From Serratia surfactantfaciens (lineage in GTDB: Bacteria > Pseudomonadota > Gammaproteobacteria > Enterobacterales > Enterobacteriaceae), in contig NZ_CP016948.1 in the NCBI RefSeq assembly GCF_001642805.2, positions 3,596,001 to 3,660,000 of the forward strand: a stretch of DNA of 64,000 nt. The letters are read 5' to 3'. The translations under genes were made by a program, and so were the position numbers. Position 1 is the first letter of the stretch. Every line of letters begins with the position of its first letter. The notes under the pieces are model-generated. The model searched no databases. It saw only the letters and a list, made by a program, of their open reading frames with translations, and was not told where the DNA came from. Positions 54,321-64,000 of the stretch are shown here, in pieces.

Positions 54321-56513
54321 TTAGAAACGGAAGGTTGCGGTGGCGACCACCTGGCGTTCTGCGCCCCAATAGCAGGCGTAGTCGCTGTAGCAGCTCGACA
54401 CGTAGGTCTTGTCGAACAGGTTATTGATGTTAACGCCCACGGATGAGCCCGGCAGGCCAAAGCGCGCCAGATCGTATTTAATGGTAGCGTCCACCAGCGT
54501 GTAGTCCGGTACTTTGAAGGCGGAGTTATCGCTGTTGAAGCTCGAGCTGGAGCCGACGTAGCGCACACCGGAGCCCAACGTCAGGCCGCTCAACGCCGTT
54601 TCGTGGAAGGTGTAATCCGCCCACAGCGAAGCCAAGTGTTTCGGCATCTCGACGGTCGGTTTACCCTGATAGGTATTGTCCTTGGTGTACTTCGCATCGG
54701 TATAGGTATAGGAGGCGATCAGGTTGACGTTGGCGTTCAACGCCGCCTTGGCTTCCAACTCCACGCCGCGCGAACGGATCTCGCCGCTCTGCACGCTGAA
54801 CTGCGGATTGGCCGGATCCGGCGTCAGATTATTGCTTTTGGTCAGCTGATACAGGGCGCCGGTCAGCACGATCGGGCGATCCTTCGGCACGTATTTCACG
54901 CCGGCTTCATACTGCTTGCCGATAGAAGGCTTGAAGGTGCTGCCTCCGCGGGTTGTACCCAAATTCGGCTCAAACGACTCGCTGTAGCTGAAATACGGCG
55001 TCACGCCATTGTCGAACAGGTAGTTCAGACCGCCGCGCCAGGTAAACTGCCGGTCGGTTTGCTGATCCGTCAAATTCGTATCACGATTGTAAGCGGAGGT
55101 CTTCGCCCAGTCATAGCGACCGCCCAGCGTCAACAGCCACTGGTTCCACTCCCCTTGTTCCTGCACATACAGGCCGGTTTGCTCCTGACGGTTCAGGTAA
55201 TGGTAGGGGAAGTTGATGTTGACAGCGTCATTTCCGTATTGCGGATTGGTCATACTAAGACCTTCCGCAGAACCATATGCGGCATTGATATCGTTACGCA
55301 TGCGCGAGTAATCCACCCCAAACAATAGGGTGTGATCAACCTGTCCCGTTTTCACCTTCGCCTGCGCCTGGGTATCTACGGAGAAATTGTTCAGGTGTTC
55401 CTTCGATTGAACATAGAGGCGATTGATCGTCGTCGGCGATGACAAACCATATCCATAAATGCTCTTCATATCGGTGTCCAGCTGCATATAGCGCAGATTC
55501 TGGCGCACCGCCCAGGTATCGTTGAAGGCGTGTTCGAAGCTGTAGCCGATCATCCGTTGTTTGCGGGACATGTAGTTGCTGGCTTCGCCCTCGTTGAAAT
55601 CGGTCGGCAGTTTGCTGCCATCCGGCAACGGTATCAGCGTCCCCTGTTTCGGCAACCAGCCGTAAAAGCCGGTATAAGGATCGTTTTGAATGTTGGCCAA
55701 CAGCGTGAGGTTGGTTTTGTCATCTGGACGCCAGCTAAAGGATGGCGCGATCGCATAGCGCTTCTCTTTGCTCATGGTCTGCTGCGTATCGCTGTCTTTC
55801 GCCAGGCCGGTCAGACGGTAGGAATAGATGCCCTGATCGTCCAGCGCGTCGCTGAAATCGAAGCCAGTCTGGAACAGGTTATCGGTGCCCATCTTGAACT
55901 GGATTTCGCGCAGCGGTTCGGTGGTTGGCCGTTTGCTGACCATGGCGACCAAACCGCCCGGGTTGCTTTTGCCGTACAGCACCGAAACCGGGCCGCGCAG
56001 CAGCTCGGCTCGCTCAAGGAAATAAGGATCGATGGACGCTTCGCTGTAGTTGTTGCCCAGCAACCGCAGGCCATCCAGATACTGGGTGGTGTTGGTGGCC
56101 GGGAAGCCGCGGATCGCCACCGCGTCATAGGTGGTGGAGCTGCCGCGGCTGGCGAATACGCCCGGCGCATAGGCCAGCGCGCCTTTCACCGTATCCGGCT
56201 GGCGCATGTCCATCTCTTCACGCGTCACCACGGAAACGGACTGCGGGTTCTTCTCGATCGGCGTATCGGTTTTGGTGCCGGTGGCGCTGCGTTTGGCGAC
56301 ATAGGTACCGACCGGCCCCCAGGCGCTTTCCTGCTGGGCGGTATTGCTGCCGCCCACAACGGTAATCGTGTCTTCCTTGGCGGCCGGCTTGGCATCGGCG
56401 GAGAAAGCCGGCATTGCCAGCGTGCCCAACGCCGCGGCGACGGTGATCGCTAACGCGCTGACGGGAGTACGGCCCTGCTTGGCCGCAGATGATGAAAGAC
56501 GCTTGGTCGGCAT
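54321..56513 (-). CDS. fhuA: TonB-dependent ferrichrome receptor
   Basis: A 730-residue outer-membrane receptor with an N-terminal signal (about 1-38, ending FSADA). The TonB box DTITVVGG (about 48-55), a plug domain (VYGKSNPGGLVAMVSKRP) and a 22-strand barrel ending in the outer-membrane Phe (ATFRF) follow. The late paired cysteines in SSCYSDYACYWGAERQ match FhuA. It imports ferrichrome-type siderophores. A Fur-like box lies 40 bases upstream of the start. Confidence 0.93.
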   Translation of the reverse strand: MPTKRLSSSAAKQGRTPVSALAITVAAALGTLAMPAFSADAKPAAKEDTITVVGGSNTAQQESAWGPVGTYVAKRSATGTKTDTPIEKNPQSVSVVTREEMDMRQPDTVKGALAYAPGVFASRGSSTTYDAVAIRGFPATNTTQYLDGLRLLGNNYSEASIDPYFLERAELLRGPVSVLYGKSNPGGLVAMVSKRPTTEPLREIQFKMGTDNLFQTGFDFSDALDDQGIYSYRLTGLAKDSDTQQTMSKEKRYAIAPSFSWRPDDKTNLTLLANIQNDPYTGFYGWLPKQGTLIPLPDGSKLPTDFNEGEASNYMSRKQRMIGYSFEHAFNDTWAVRQNLRYMQLDTDMKSIYGYGLSSPTTINRLYVQSKEHLNNFSVDTQAQAKVKTGQVDHTLLFGVDYSRMRNDINAAYGSAEGLSMTNPQYGNDAVNINFPYHYLNRQEQTGLYVQEQGEWNQWLLTLGGRYDWAKTSAYNRDTNLTDQQTDRQFTWRGGLNYLFDNGVTPYFSYSESFEPNLGTTRGGSTFKPSIGKQYEAGVKYVPKDRPIVLTGALYQLTKSNNLTPDPANPQFSVQSGEIRSRGVELEAKAALNANVNLIASYTYTDAKYTKDNTYQGKPTVEMPKHLASLWADYTFHETALSGLTLGSGVRYVGSSSSFNSDNSAFKVPDYTLVDATIKYDLARFGLPGSSVGVNINNLFDKTYVSSCYSDYACYWGAERQVVATATFRF

Positions 56514-56551
56514 AGTTGATTTCTCTGATGAATAATTAAATGACGAATGTA

Positions 56552-56573
56552 AACGATAATAATTATTATAAGC
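56552..56573. promoter_or_regulatory. Fur box upstream of fhuA
   Basis: AACGATAATAATTATTATAAGC is close to the 19-bp Fur consensus (GATAATGATAATCATTATC) on both strands. It lies 40-60 bases before the fhuA start, where the promoter is expected. It would repress the operon under iron sufficiency. Confidence 0.8.
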
Positions 56574-56690
56574 GTCGCATTTTATGCAGAAGCCAAATTA
56601 AACTGCAAGCCGAATTCACAGGGCAAATAGGTTAAGGATTAGGCGCTTAGCCTTGCGGTTAGCAGGGAAATAAAACGAGCGGAAAAACAA

Positions 56691-56716
56691 AAAAACCCGC
56701 AACCAAGGTTACGGGC
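56691..56716 (-). terminator. Terminator of mrcB
   Basis: On the minus strand GCCCGTAACC-tt-GGTTGCGGGT runs into seven T, just over 50 bases past the mrcB stop and before the fhuA promoter. Confidence 0.8.
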
Positions 56717-56764
56717 TTAATAACAAAGAAAAAATTTTCACTGGGGCCGGCGCCCCGGTAGCGA

Positions 56765-59257
56765 TTACTGACCGAACATATCCTTGATCCAGCCGGCGAC
56801 GCCATCGCCATCTTTTTGCTCACCCGCCGCCGGTTGCTGCTGTTGCTGCACCGCCGCCTGGCTGGCCTGGCACAATCCCTGCGGATTGTCGGTCCAGACC
56901 GGGATGGTGCGCCAACTGCCACCGCCGCAGATAAAGTTGCCGGCAGAGTCGATGCTCATCTGGTTAATGCCTTCCGGCGGCTGCAGCATCAGCGGCAGCG
57001 GCGTCTGGTTTTCCAGATAACGGCGATACAGGGTCAAGGCACCGTTGGCGCCGGTCAGCTTGGCCGGGCCGTTGTTGTCGCGCCCCACCCAGGCGATCGC
57101 CACCTCTTTACCGTCGATGCCGGCAAACCAGCTGTCGCGCAAATCGTTGGTGGTACCGGTTTTCGCCGCCAGGTTGTAGTTCGGGAACTTCACCGACAGC
57201 GAACGGGAGGTCCCGCGCGCTACGCCCTGCTGCATCGCATACAGCGTCAGGTAAGCGGCCTGCGCCGGCACCATGCGTTCCGCCTGCGGGAAGCTCTGGT
57301 ACAGCACCGTGCCGTCTTCGGCGATCACCGAACGCACCGCCGACAGCGGCGCACGGTTACCGCCGCTGGCGATGGTCTGATACTCCTGCGCCACTTCCAT
57401 CGGCGTCAGGCCGATCGCCCCCAGCAGCATCGAAGGCACCGGGTTGATCTCCGCTTTTGGGATGCCCAGACGTTGCAGCGTGGCGCTGATCTGATCCAGC
57501 CCAACCGACAGACCGAGGTTCACCGTCGGCACGTTCAGCGAGTTGGCCAGCGCATCCACCAGCATCACCTGACCGCGGAATTTACGGTCATAGTTGTTCG
57601 GCTGCCAAACGGCCCCGTTCGGCTGTTTCAGCGACAGCGGCGCATCCGCCAGCCAGGTGTTGAGGCGGTATTTATCCGGTTCGGATAGTGCGGTCAGGTA
57701 CGTCGGCGGCTTGGCCAACGAGCCGACCAGACGGCGCGCCTGCATGGCGCGGTTGAAACCGGCGAACTGCGGGTTGGCGCCGCCGACCATGGCGCGCACT
57801 TCACCGCTGAAGCGATCGACAATCACCATCGCCGCTTCCAGATCCTGCAGATGACGCGCGGCGCGCAGCGCCGGAATGCCGTCTTCGACCGCTTTTTCCG
57901 CCGCGTCTTGCGACACCGGATCCAGCGTGGTGAAGATCTTCACGCCGGACAGGTCATTGACCTTATCGCCCAGCTTGCTCTGCAGTTCCTGGCGCACCAT
58001 CTGCATAAACGCCGGCTGTGGCGTAATGACGCCGCCTTTCGGCTGCACGCCCAGCGGACGCGCGCTCAGCATGTCATACAGCTCGCCGTCGATCACGCCC
58101 TGGTTCTGCAACAGCTTGAGCACCAGATTGCGGCGCTCCAGCGCCAGTTTCGGGTTGCGCCACGGGTTGTACAGCGACGCGCCCTTGACCATGCCGACCA
58201 GCAGCGCCTGCTGATCGAGGCTCAGCTCGTCCACCGGACGGCCGAAGTAGTACAGGCTGGCCAACGGGAAACCGCGGATCTGATCGCTGCCGCTCTGGCC
58301 GAGGTACACCTCGTTCAGATACAGTTCCAGAATGCGGTCCTTGCTGTAACGGTAATCCACCAACAGCGCCATATAGGCTTCGTTGGCCTTACGCCACAGC
58401 GAACGTTCGTTGCTCAGGAACAGGTTCTTCACCAGCTGCTGCGTCAGGGTACTGCCGCCCTGCACTGCACGGCCGGCGGTCAGGTTGGCCAGCACCGCAC
58501 GGCCGATGGAGTAAGGGCTGATGCCGTCATGCTCATAGAAGTGGCGGTCTTCCGTGGCGATCAGCGTATCCACCAGCAGATCCGGGAAGCCGGAGCGCGG
58601 TACAAACAGACGCTGTTCGCCGTTCGGCGACTGCAGCATGGTGATAAGACGCGGATCGAGGCGGAAGAAGCCGAAGCTGCGGCCGCTGTCCAGATTTTCG
58701 ATCTTCGCCAGGCGGTTGTTCTGGAAATCGAGGCGAGCGCGGATCTGGCCTTCTTTACCATCCGGGAAGTCGAACGGGCGGCGCAGCATCTCGATGCTGT
58801 TAGCCTGCACGGTAAACTCGCCCGGACGTGTCATGCGGCTGACCTGGCGATACTGCATGCCTTCCAGCAGGTTGACCATTTCCTTCTTGCTGTACGGCAT
58901 GCCCGGTTCCAGGTTGACCATGCGGCCGTACACCGCCGCCGGCAGCTGCCAGACTTTACCGTCGATGCGGCTGCGGATCTGCGAGTCCAGGTAGACGCCA
59001 TAGATCGCCAACAGGACAGCGATCACCAGGATCAGTTTGATAAACAGGCCGAGCCAGCGGCGTTTTTTACGCGGCGGAGTCGCTTTTACCTTACGCGGCA
59101 TGCGTTCCTCCTCCTCTTCATACTCATCATCGTCATACTCGTCTTCTTCGTAATCGTCATAATCGTCGTCTCGGCGGCGGCGCGGCGGCTTGCGCGACGC
59201 GGTGCTTTTTGGTTGTTTTCCTTTGCGCCCGATGGGCTCGCGGTCATCCCCAGCCAT
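56765..59257 (-). CDS. mrcB: Bifunctional penicillin-binding protein 1B
   Basis: An 830-residue class A PBP. The cytosolic tail is Asp/Glu/Tyr-rich then Lys/Arg-rich, followed by one membrane segment ([21 protein letters not shown], about 69-89). A UB2H region precedes the glycosyltransferase, which has [10 protein letters not shown] with its catalytic Glu and [12 protein letters not shown]. The transpeptidase has GSLAKP (active Ser), SLN and KTGTT. It polymerises and cross-links peptidoglycan. It stands before fhuA as in E. coli. Confidence 0.95.
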   Translation of the reverse strand: MAGDDREPIGRKGKQPKSTASRKPPRRRRDDDYDDYEEDEYDDDEYEEEEERMPRKVKATPPRKKRRWLGLFIKLILVIAVLLAIYGVYLDSQIRSRIDGKVWQLPAAVYGRMVNLEPGMPYSKKEMVNLLEGMQYRQVSRMTRPGEFTVQANSIEMLRRPFDFPDGKEGQIRARLDFQNNRLAKIENLDSGRSFGFFRLDPRLITMLQSPNGEQRLFVPRSGFPDLLVDTLIATEDRHFYEHDGISPYSIGRAVLANLTAGRAVQGGSTLTQQLVKNLFLSNERSLWRKANEAYMALLVDYRYSKDRILELYLNEVYLGQSGSDQIRGFPLASLYYFGRPVDELSLDQQALLVGMVKGASLYNPWRNPKLALERRNLVLKLLQNQGVIDGELYDMLSARPLGVQPKGGVITPQPAFMQMVRQELQSKLGDKVNDLSGVKIFTTLDPVSQDAAEKAVEDGIPALRAARHLQDLEAAMVIVDRFSGEVRAMVGGANPQFAGFNRAMQARRLVGSLAKPPTYLTALSEPDKYRLNTWLADAPLSLKQPNGAVWQPNNYDRKFRGQVMLVDALANSLNVPTVNLGLSVGLDQISATLQRLGIPKAEINPVPSMLLGAIGLTPMEVAQEYQTIASGGNRAPLSAVRSVIAEDGTVLYQSFPQAERMVPAQAAYLTLYAMQQGVARGTSRSLSVKFPNYNLAAKTGTTNDLRDSWFAGIDGKEVAIAWVGRDNNGPAKLTGANGALTLYRRYLENQTPLPLMLQPPEGINQMSIDSAGNFICGGGSWRTIPVWTDNPQGLCQASQAAVQQQQQPAAGEQKDGDGVAGWIKDMFGQ

Positions 59258-59375
59258 GGCTGTTGTTCTCCGAGCTTGCCGACACTGCCGGCCATAATGA
59301 GTCGCTTAATCTGTGCCGACGCCATGGCGCTGACCAGAAGAAACATCTGAATTCCAAACCTTAAATGCTCGCGGC

Positions 59376-61814
59376 CTACTGATATTTCTTCGTTCGGCGC
59401 GTCGGTACCGCCGTGGCCGGGTCGTCCGGCCACGCATGTTTCGGGTAGCGGCCCTTCATCTCTTTTTGCACCTCACGATAGGCGCCTTGCCAGAAGGCCG
59501 CCAGATCGCCGGTGATTTGCAACGGCCGGTGCGCCGGTGAGAGTAACTCAAGCACCACCGGGATGCGACCCTCCGCCAGCATCGGGCTGCGCTGCTCACC
59601 GAACACTTCCTGCAATCGTACCGCCAGCGCCGGCGGTTTGCCGGCCTCATAACGGATTGGCAAGCGGCTGCCGGTCGGCACAGTGTAATGAGTGGGTAGC
59701 GCATTATCCAGCCGCTGCTTTTGCTGCCAGTCCAACAGCCGTGACAGCGCCTCGGCGATGTTGACCTGCTTCAACCCGCGCAGATCGCGCACGCCGCTCA
59801 GCGACGGCAGCAGCCACTGTTCCAACGCCGCCAGCAGCGGTTCTTCGTCCATCGCCGGCCATTCCGCCTCCGGCAGCCAGGCTTGCGCGCACTGCAGGCG
59901 CACCCGCAATTGTTCGGCGGCGCCCTCCCAGTTGAGCACCGCCAACCCCTGCGCGCGCACCCAATCGAGCAGCGCCTGCTGCAGCTCTTCATCCGCCGGT
60001 TTGGCCAGCGGCTGGGCGCGCAGCGTCAGACGGCCGATCTGCTGGCGCTTCCAGGCGCGCAGCGTGCCCTTCTCTTCATCCCACTCCACCGCCGTACGCG
60101 GCGTGACGATCGCCGGCAGCTGCGCCGCCAGCGCCTCGATATCGACCGGCAACGCCAGCAAAATACGCGCATCGGGGCTGTTGTGGCCCTGCAACAGACT
60201 GGGGACGATCAGCCACGGCGCACGCGACAGCGCTTCGTCCTGGTTCATCGCCGCACCCATGCCGTTGGCCAGCAGGTAGCGGCCATCCTGACCGCGCCGC
60301 TGGGCGATGCGATCGGTAAACGCCAGCGCCAGCAGACGCGGTGCCAGATCGATATCGATTTGCCCCGCACGCTGCGGCAGGCGTTTGGCCAACTGCGCGG
60401 CGCGCTGCCGCCAATTCGGCTGCGGGCGGCTCAGCCAGTAGCCGATATCCATCTGCCCGCCGCGCGGCGGCTCCTCCAGCAATGCCGCCAGCAACGCCGC
60501 CGTTGCCAGGCCATCGGCGCTCAGCGCCGCGCCGGCGACCAGCATCGCCGCCAGCCGTGGCTCACAGCCCAATGCGGCCATCTGGCGCCCCGACGCGGTG
60601 AGCTTGTCGCCGTCATCCGTGGCCCCCAGCCGCTGCAGCAACGCCCTGGCCGCCGCCAATGCCGCCGCCGGAGGCGCGTCAAGCCAGGTCAGCTGCGCCG
60701 GATCATGACAACCCCACTGCAGCAGTTCGAGCCAGAAACCGGTGAGATCGCTCTGTAAAATTTCCGGTTCAGCGTGTTCCACCGCACGCTCCGCCTGCTC
60801 CTTGGCGAACAGGTGCCAGCAAATGCCCGGCTCCAGGCGCCCAGCACGCCCGGCGCGCTGCACCATCGAAGCCTGACTGATGCGCTGCGTCGCCAGCCGC
60901 GTCAAACCGTTGCGCACCTCGTAGCGCGCCACGCGCTCCAGGCCGCTGTCCACCACCAACCGAATGCCTTCAATAGTCAGACTGGTCTCGGCGATGTTGG
61001 TCGCCAGCACCACCTTGCGGCGGCCAGACGCCGCCGGCTGAATCGCTTTTTGCTGCTGCGCCAGCGGCAACGCGCCATACAGCGGGCAAAGATCGGTATC
61101 GCTCGCCACCTCGCCGGTCAACCGCTCCAGCACCCGATTGATCTCCGCCACACCCGGCAGGAACAGCAGCAACGACCCCGCCTGCTCGGCCAGCAGGCGC
61201 TTCACCGCCGCCGCAACGCCGTCTTCCAGCCGCAGATGGCTGGCCAACGGCTGATACTGGCGCTCAACCGGGAAGCTGCGCCCTTCGGACACCACCACCG
61301 GCGCTTCCGGCAGCAGCTGCGTCATACGGGCGTTATCCAACGTAGCCGACATGATCAGCAGTTTCAGATCGTCGCGCAGCCCTTGCTGCACATCGAGCAG
61401 CAGCGCCAGCGCCAGATCGGCCTGCAGGCTGCGCTCGTGGAATTCATCGAGGATCACCAACGATACGCCCTGCAGCTCGGCATCCTGCTGCAGCATGCGG
61501 GTGAGAATGCCTTCCGTCACGACCTCCAGCCGGGTCTGCGGCCCGCTTTTACTTTCGGCGCGCATGCGGTAGCCCACGGTCTGACCGGGCTCTTCTCCCA
61601 GTTGCTGCGCCAGACGGTAAGCGACGTTTTTCGCCGCCAGCCGCCGCGGCTCCAGCATGATAATGCGCCCCGGCAGCCCGGCGTTAGCCAGGATCTGCAG
61701 CGGCAACCAGGTGGATTTACCGGCGCCGGTCGGGGCGTGCAACAGCACCTGCGGGGCAGACTGCAGCGCAGCCAGCAACTCATCGAGCACCGCGCTGACG
61801 GGCAATGAAGACAC
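59376..61814 (-). CDS. hrpB: ATP-dependent RNA helicase HrpB
   Basis: An 812-residue DEAH/DExH helicase. Motif I is PTGAGKSTW (about 27-35) and motif II is LDEFHE. Motif III SATL, motif V TNIAETSLTIEG and motif VI QRAGRAGR are all present, followed by the HrpB C-terminal domain. Its precise RNA role in enterobacteria is not settled. Start at ATG 61814. Divergent from thpR and 118 bases upstream of mrcB, the order found in E. coli. Confidence 0.93.
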   Translation of the reverse strand: MSSLPVSAVLDELLAALQSAPQVLLHAPTGAGKSTWLPLQILANAGLPGRIIMLEPRRLAAKNVAYRLAQQLGEEPGQTVGYRMRAESKSGPQTRLEVVTEGILTRMLQQDAELQGVSLVILDEFHERSLQADLALALLLDVQQGLRDDLKLLIMSATLDNARMTQLLPEAPVVVSEGRSFPVERQYQPLASHLRLEDGVAAAVKRLLAEQAGSLLLFLPGVAEINRVLERLTGEVASDTDLCPLYGALPLAQQQKAIQPAASGRRKVVLATNIAETSLTIEGIRLVVDSGLERVARYEVRNGLTRLATQRISQASMVQRAGRAGRLEPGICWHLFAKEQAERAVEHAEPEILQSDLTGFWLELLQWGCHDPAQLTWLDAPPAAALAAARALLQRLGATDDGDKLTASGRQMAALGCEPRLAAMLVAGAALSADGLATAALLAALLEEPPRGGQMDIGYWLSRPQPNWRQRAAQLAKRLPQRAGQIDIDLAPRLLALAFTDRIAQRRGQDGRYLLANGMGAAMNQDEALSRAPWLIVPSLLQGHNSPDARILLALPVDIEALAAQLPAIVTPRTAVEWDEEKGTLRAWKRQQIGRLTLRAQPLAKPADEELQQALLDWVRAQGLAVLNWEGAAEQLRVRLQCAQAWLPEAEWPAMDEEPLLAALEQWLLPSLSGVRDLRGLKQVNIAEALSRLLDWQQKQRLDNALPTHYTVPTGSRLPIRYEAGKPPALAVRLQEVFGEQRSPMLAEGRIPVVLELLSPAHRPLQITGDLAAFWQGAYREVQKEMKGRYPKHAWPDDPATAVPTRRTKKYQ

Positions 61815-62002
61815 TGAATTCTCCGTAGTGGTTAACGTTAAACGGCGTACAGTGTAGCATTAGCTGTATCCCCGTAGCCTTTCAAACTGCGGCGGCGTTA
61901 GCTATAGTACGGAGCTCATCCATGTGCCCCGCCCCTCGTGGGGCCGTTGCAAGCCGCATTCATGTCTGTCCCGACGGATTTGTCATTATTTACCGAGCCC
62001 CC

Positions 62003-62545
62003 ATGTCCAATTCGCGCCGCCTGTTTTTCGCCTTGTCCTTGCCTGATGCCCTGCAACAGCAGGTGATCCGCTGGCGCGCCGAGGCGTTTGCGCCAGAGGC
62101 CGGTCGACCGGTGGTGGCGGCCAATTTGCACCTGACGCTGGCGTTTCTCGGCGAGGTCTCCGCCCAAAAAGAGCTGGCGCTGCGCAAGCTGGCCGGCCGC
62201 ATCGTGCAACCCGGCTTCAGCATGCGGCTCGACGATCTCGGCCATTGGCCGCGCCCCGGCGTGGTCTGGCTCGGCACCCGCCGCGCGCCGCGCGGGCTGT
62301 TGCAGTTGGCCGAGCTGTTGCGTTCGCAGGCCGCCCGCAGCGGCTGCCATCAAAGCGCGTTACCGTTCCATCCGCATATCACGCTGCTGCGCGCCGCCAC
62401 CCAGCCGGTGGCGATCCCGCCGGCGACGCCGGGTTGGACATTCAGCGCCGACGCCTTTTCCTTGTATGAGTCGGTATTCGAACACGGCCGCACTCGTTAC
62501 CAACACCTCGAACAGTGGCCGCTGGCCAAGCAGGCATCCGCATGA
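62003..62545 (+). CDS. thpR: RNA 2',3'-cyclic phosphodiesterase (ThpR/LigT)
   Basis: A 180-residue 2H phosphoesterase. The two HxTx motifs are HLTL (in [12 protein letters not shown]) and HITL (in [12 protein letters not shown]). I use ATG 62003 ([14 protein letters not shown]), aligned with the family; upstream codons in frame lie in the hrpB-thpR promoter gap. It hydrolyses RNA 2',3'-cyclic phosphates and can also join 2'-5' ends. It overlaps sfsA by four bases. Confidence 0.93.
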   Translation: MSNSRRLFFALSLPDALQQQVIRWRAEAFAPEAGRPVVAANLHLTLAFLGEVSAQKELALRKLAGRIVQPGFSMRLDDLGHWPRPGVVWLGTRRAPRGLLQLAELLRSQAARSGCHQSALPFHPHITLLRAATQPVAIPPATPGWTFSADAFSLYESVFEHGRTRYQHLEQWPLAKQASA

Positions 62546-63249
62546 TTTTCTCTCCACCGCTGCGCTCCGCCACGCTGATCAAACGTTACAAGCGCTTTCT
62601 GGCGGACGTGATCACCCCGGAAGGGGAAACCTTTACGCTGCACTGCGCCAATACCGGCGCCATGACCGGTTGCGCTACGCCTGGCGACACCGTTTGGTAC
62701 TCCACCTCGGACAATCCCAAACGCAAATACGCCCACAGCTGGGAACTGACCCATACCCAACAGGGGCACTGGATCTGTGTCAACACCCTGCGTGCCAACG
62801 CGCTGGTGCGCGAGGCAATCGAACACAATTTAATCAATGAATTATCCGGTTACAGTAAAATTAGCGGCGAAGTGAAATACGGCGCTGAAAACAGCCGTAT
62901 CGATTTGTTATTACAGGCAGAAAACCGGGTTAACTGCTATATTGAAGTTAAGTCAGTCACATTACTGCAACAACAACGTGGTTACTTTCCTGATGCGGTA
63001 ACGCTCAGAGGGCAAAAGCACCTGCGTGAGTTGCTCAGCGTGGTTGAAAGCGGGCAACGGGCGGTGTTGTTCTTTGCCGTGTTACACAGCGGTATTGAGC
63101 AGGTCGCACCGGCACATCATATAGATGAGCGCTATGCGGCGCTGTTGGCACAGGTCCGGCAGTTGGGAGTGGAAGTGGTTTGCTACGGGGCAAAATTATC
63201 ACCTGACGGTATTTATCTCTGCGATAAGCTGCCGTTTTTTATCGATTAG
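62542..63249 (+). CDS. sfsA: SfsA family protein (sugar fermentation stimulation)
   Basis: A 235-residue protein. [12 protein letters not shown] (about 33-44) and the nuclease-like YIEVKSVTL (about 133-141) are family landmarks. A nuclease activity is suspected but the function is unclear. ATG 62542 lies in the thpR stop (ATGA), so the two are coupled. It precedes dksA as in E. coli. Confidence 0.93.
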   Translation: MIFSPPLRSATLIKRYKRFLADVITPEGETFTLHCANTGAMTGCATPGDTVWYSTSDNPKRKYAHSWELTHTQQGHWICVNTLRANALVREAIEHNLINELSGYSKISGEVKYGAENSRIDLLLQAENRVNCYIEVKSVTLLQQQRGYFPDAVTLRGQKHLRELLSVVESGQRAVLFFAVLHSGIEQVAPAHHIDERYAALLAQVRQLGVEVVCYGAKLSPDGIYLCDKLPFFID

Positions 63250-63432
63250 CGCAGTCGGGTCCCTATAAATAGACAACCGACCAGCACGATCGCCAAATAC
63301 GCCTTCCTTCACACGATTGTCAAGCGGGCGACAGGAATAATTGCCAACCTACCTTCCTTCTGTTATTTATAGCGGCCTGTTTTTCCCCCGCATTGGGGAT
63401 TCGATAGTGCGTGTGTATGTAGGAGAAGCAAC

Positions 63433-63888
63433 ATGCAAGAAGGGCAAAACCGTAAAACCTCGTCCTTGAGCATTCTCGCCATCGCTGGGGTGGAGCCGTA
63501 CCAAGAGAAGCCGGGCGAAGAGTACATGAACGACGCCCAGTTGTCGCATTTCAAGCGCATTCTTGAAGCGTGGCGCAACCAGCTCAGGGACGAAGTGGAC
63601 CGTACTGTATCGCATATGCAAGAAGAGGCAGCCAACTTCCCTGATCCGGCCGACCGTGCCACTCAGGAAGAAGAGTTCAGCCTTGAACTGCGTAACCGTG
63701 ACCGTGAACGCAAACTGATCAAAAAGATCGAGAAAACGCTGAAGAAAGTGGAAGACGATGATTTCGGCTACTGCGAATCTTGTGGCGTGGAGATCGGTAT
63801 TCGTCGCCTCGAAGCGCGTCCGACCGCCGATCTGTGCATCGACTGCAAGACGCTGGCTGAGATCCGCGAAAAGCAGATGGCCGGCTAA
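63433..63888 (+). CDS. dksA: RNA polymerase-binding factor DksA
   Basis: A 151-residue coiled-coil protein, the same length as in E. coli. The coiled-coil tip has DPADRA, fitting DxxDxA (about 71-76). The zinc finger is CESC and CIDC near the C terminus. It binds the RNA polymerase secondary channel and, with ppGpp, resets promoter use under starvation. AGGAG precedes the ATG. It has its own 183-base upstream region. Confidence 0.97.
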   Translation: MQEGQNRKTSSLSILAIAGVEPYQEKPGEEYMNDAQLSHFKRILEAWRNQLRDEVDRTVSHMQEEAANFPDPADRATQEEEFSLELRNRDRERKLIKKIEKTLKKVEDDDFGYCESCGVEIGIRRLEARPTADLCIDCKTLAEIREKQMAG

Positions 63889-63960
63889 TACCGTTGTTAC
63901 CGCTGCGGCGTGCGCACCCTCGCGCGCCGCACAGAGAAAAGGGAACCTCTCCCCTCTGAT

Positions 63961-64000
63961 ATGCAAGAAAGTCATTATGTGGGGCGCTTTGCCCCATCGC
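63961..64000 (+). CDS. gluQ: Glutamyl-Q tRNA(Asp) synthetase, first codons (truncated by window edge)
   Basis: ATG 63961 opens MQESHYVGRFAPS, the conserved start of GluQ (YadB), which runs on to a GRFAPSPSG-type motif. In E. coli it follows dksA directly. The frame continues beyond the window. Confidence 0.85.
   Translation, partial: MQESHYVGRFAPS

Noticed and set aside
57851..59350. A 499-codon plus-strand open frame opposite mrcB
   Set aside because: Antisense shadow of a well-supported PBP1B gene, His/Gln/Arg-rich and without domains.
1..64000. CRISPR arrays, tRNA or rRNA genes, prophage
   Set aside because: No regularly spaced repeats, cloverleaf sequences, rRNA signatures or phage structural genes were recognised.

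Overview
The window looks like chromosomal DNA of a Serratia species, probably S. marcescens or a close relative. It is GC-rich and its housekeeping genes keep enterobacterial order and length: epd-pgk-fbaA-mscS, tktA/loiP, speA/metK, mrcB-fhuACDB, hrpB, and thpR-sfsA-dksA-gluQ. Accessory metabolic blocks lie between these anchors. I saw no integrase, transposase, prophage, rRNA, tRNA or CRISPR array.

Layout. 1-7.2 kb: an aromatic-acid-type MFS importer, mscS, a DUF1345 membrane protein and the epd-pgk-fbaA glycolytic operon with a Cra-type operator upstream. 7.2-15 kb: a LysR regulator divergent from D-malate/tartrate dehydrogenase, followed by a BCCT transporter, carnitine monooxygenase CntA (YeaW), a GabD-like aldehyde dehydrogenase and the reductase CntB (YeaX). 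Together these could take L-carnitine to trimethylamine plus pyruvate. 15-20 kb: an AfuABC-like ABC importer and an EamA exporter. 20.4-23.2 kb: a CsaA-like protein, a 2-oxoglutarate/Fe(II) free-amino-acid dioxygenase and an extra BrnQ transporter. 23.3-26.3 kb: tktA and loiP.

26.3-39.3 kb holds fourteen genes on the minus strand in one run: Rieske ferredoxin, a small helix-turn-helix protein, Rieske oxygenase alpha subunit, SDR, IclR regulator, extradiol-type dioxygenase, FAD ferredoxin reductase, MFS transporter, cupin, alpha/beta hydrolase, a second SDR lacking the YxxxK motif, aspartate dehydrogenase, aldehyde dehydrogenase and a ThDP enzyme. It has the parts of an aromatic catabolic operon, but I cannot assign its substrate. 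A 16-bp perfect palindrome sits in front of its first gene. A divergent MFS gene follows.

41-50.5 kb: speB and speA are separated by an exported methionine sulfoxide repair set (Tat-type MsrB, DipZ-like membrane reductase, Sec-type MsrA). The msrA frame has a TGA inside its signal peptide. An ERIC element lies upstream of speB, and a YqgB-like leader ORF overlaps the speA start.

The best hidden feature is a pair of near-identical repeats, 40953-41340 and 50052-50440, in the gaps after the second MFS gene and after metK. Each encodes on the minus strand a 51-residue Hok-family toxin with an overlapping mok-like leader ORF, a predicted Sok antisense RNA on the plus strand and a 5'/3' foldback pairing. 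The two toxins differ by one residue. The mok frame is intact at 50 kb and frameshifted at 41 kb. The window ends with the ferrichrome system, mrcB, hrpB, thpR, sfsA, dksA and the first codons of gluQ.
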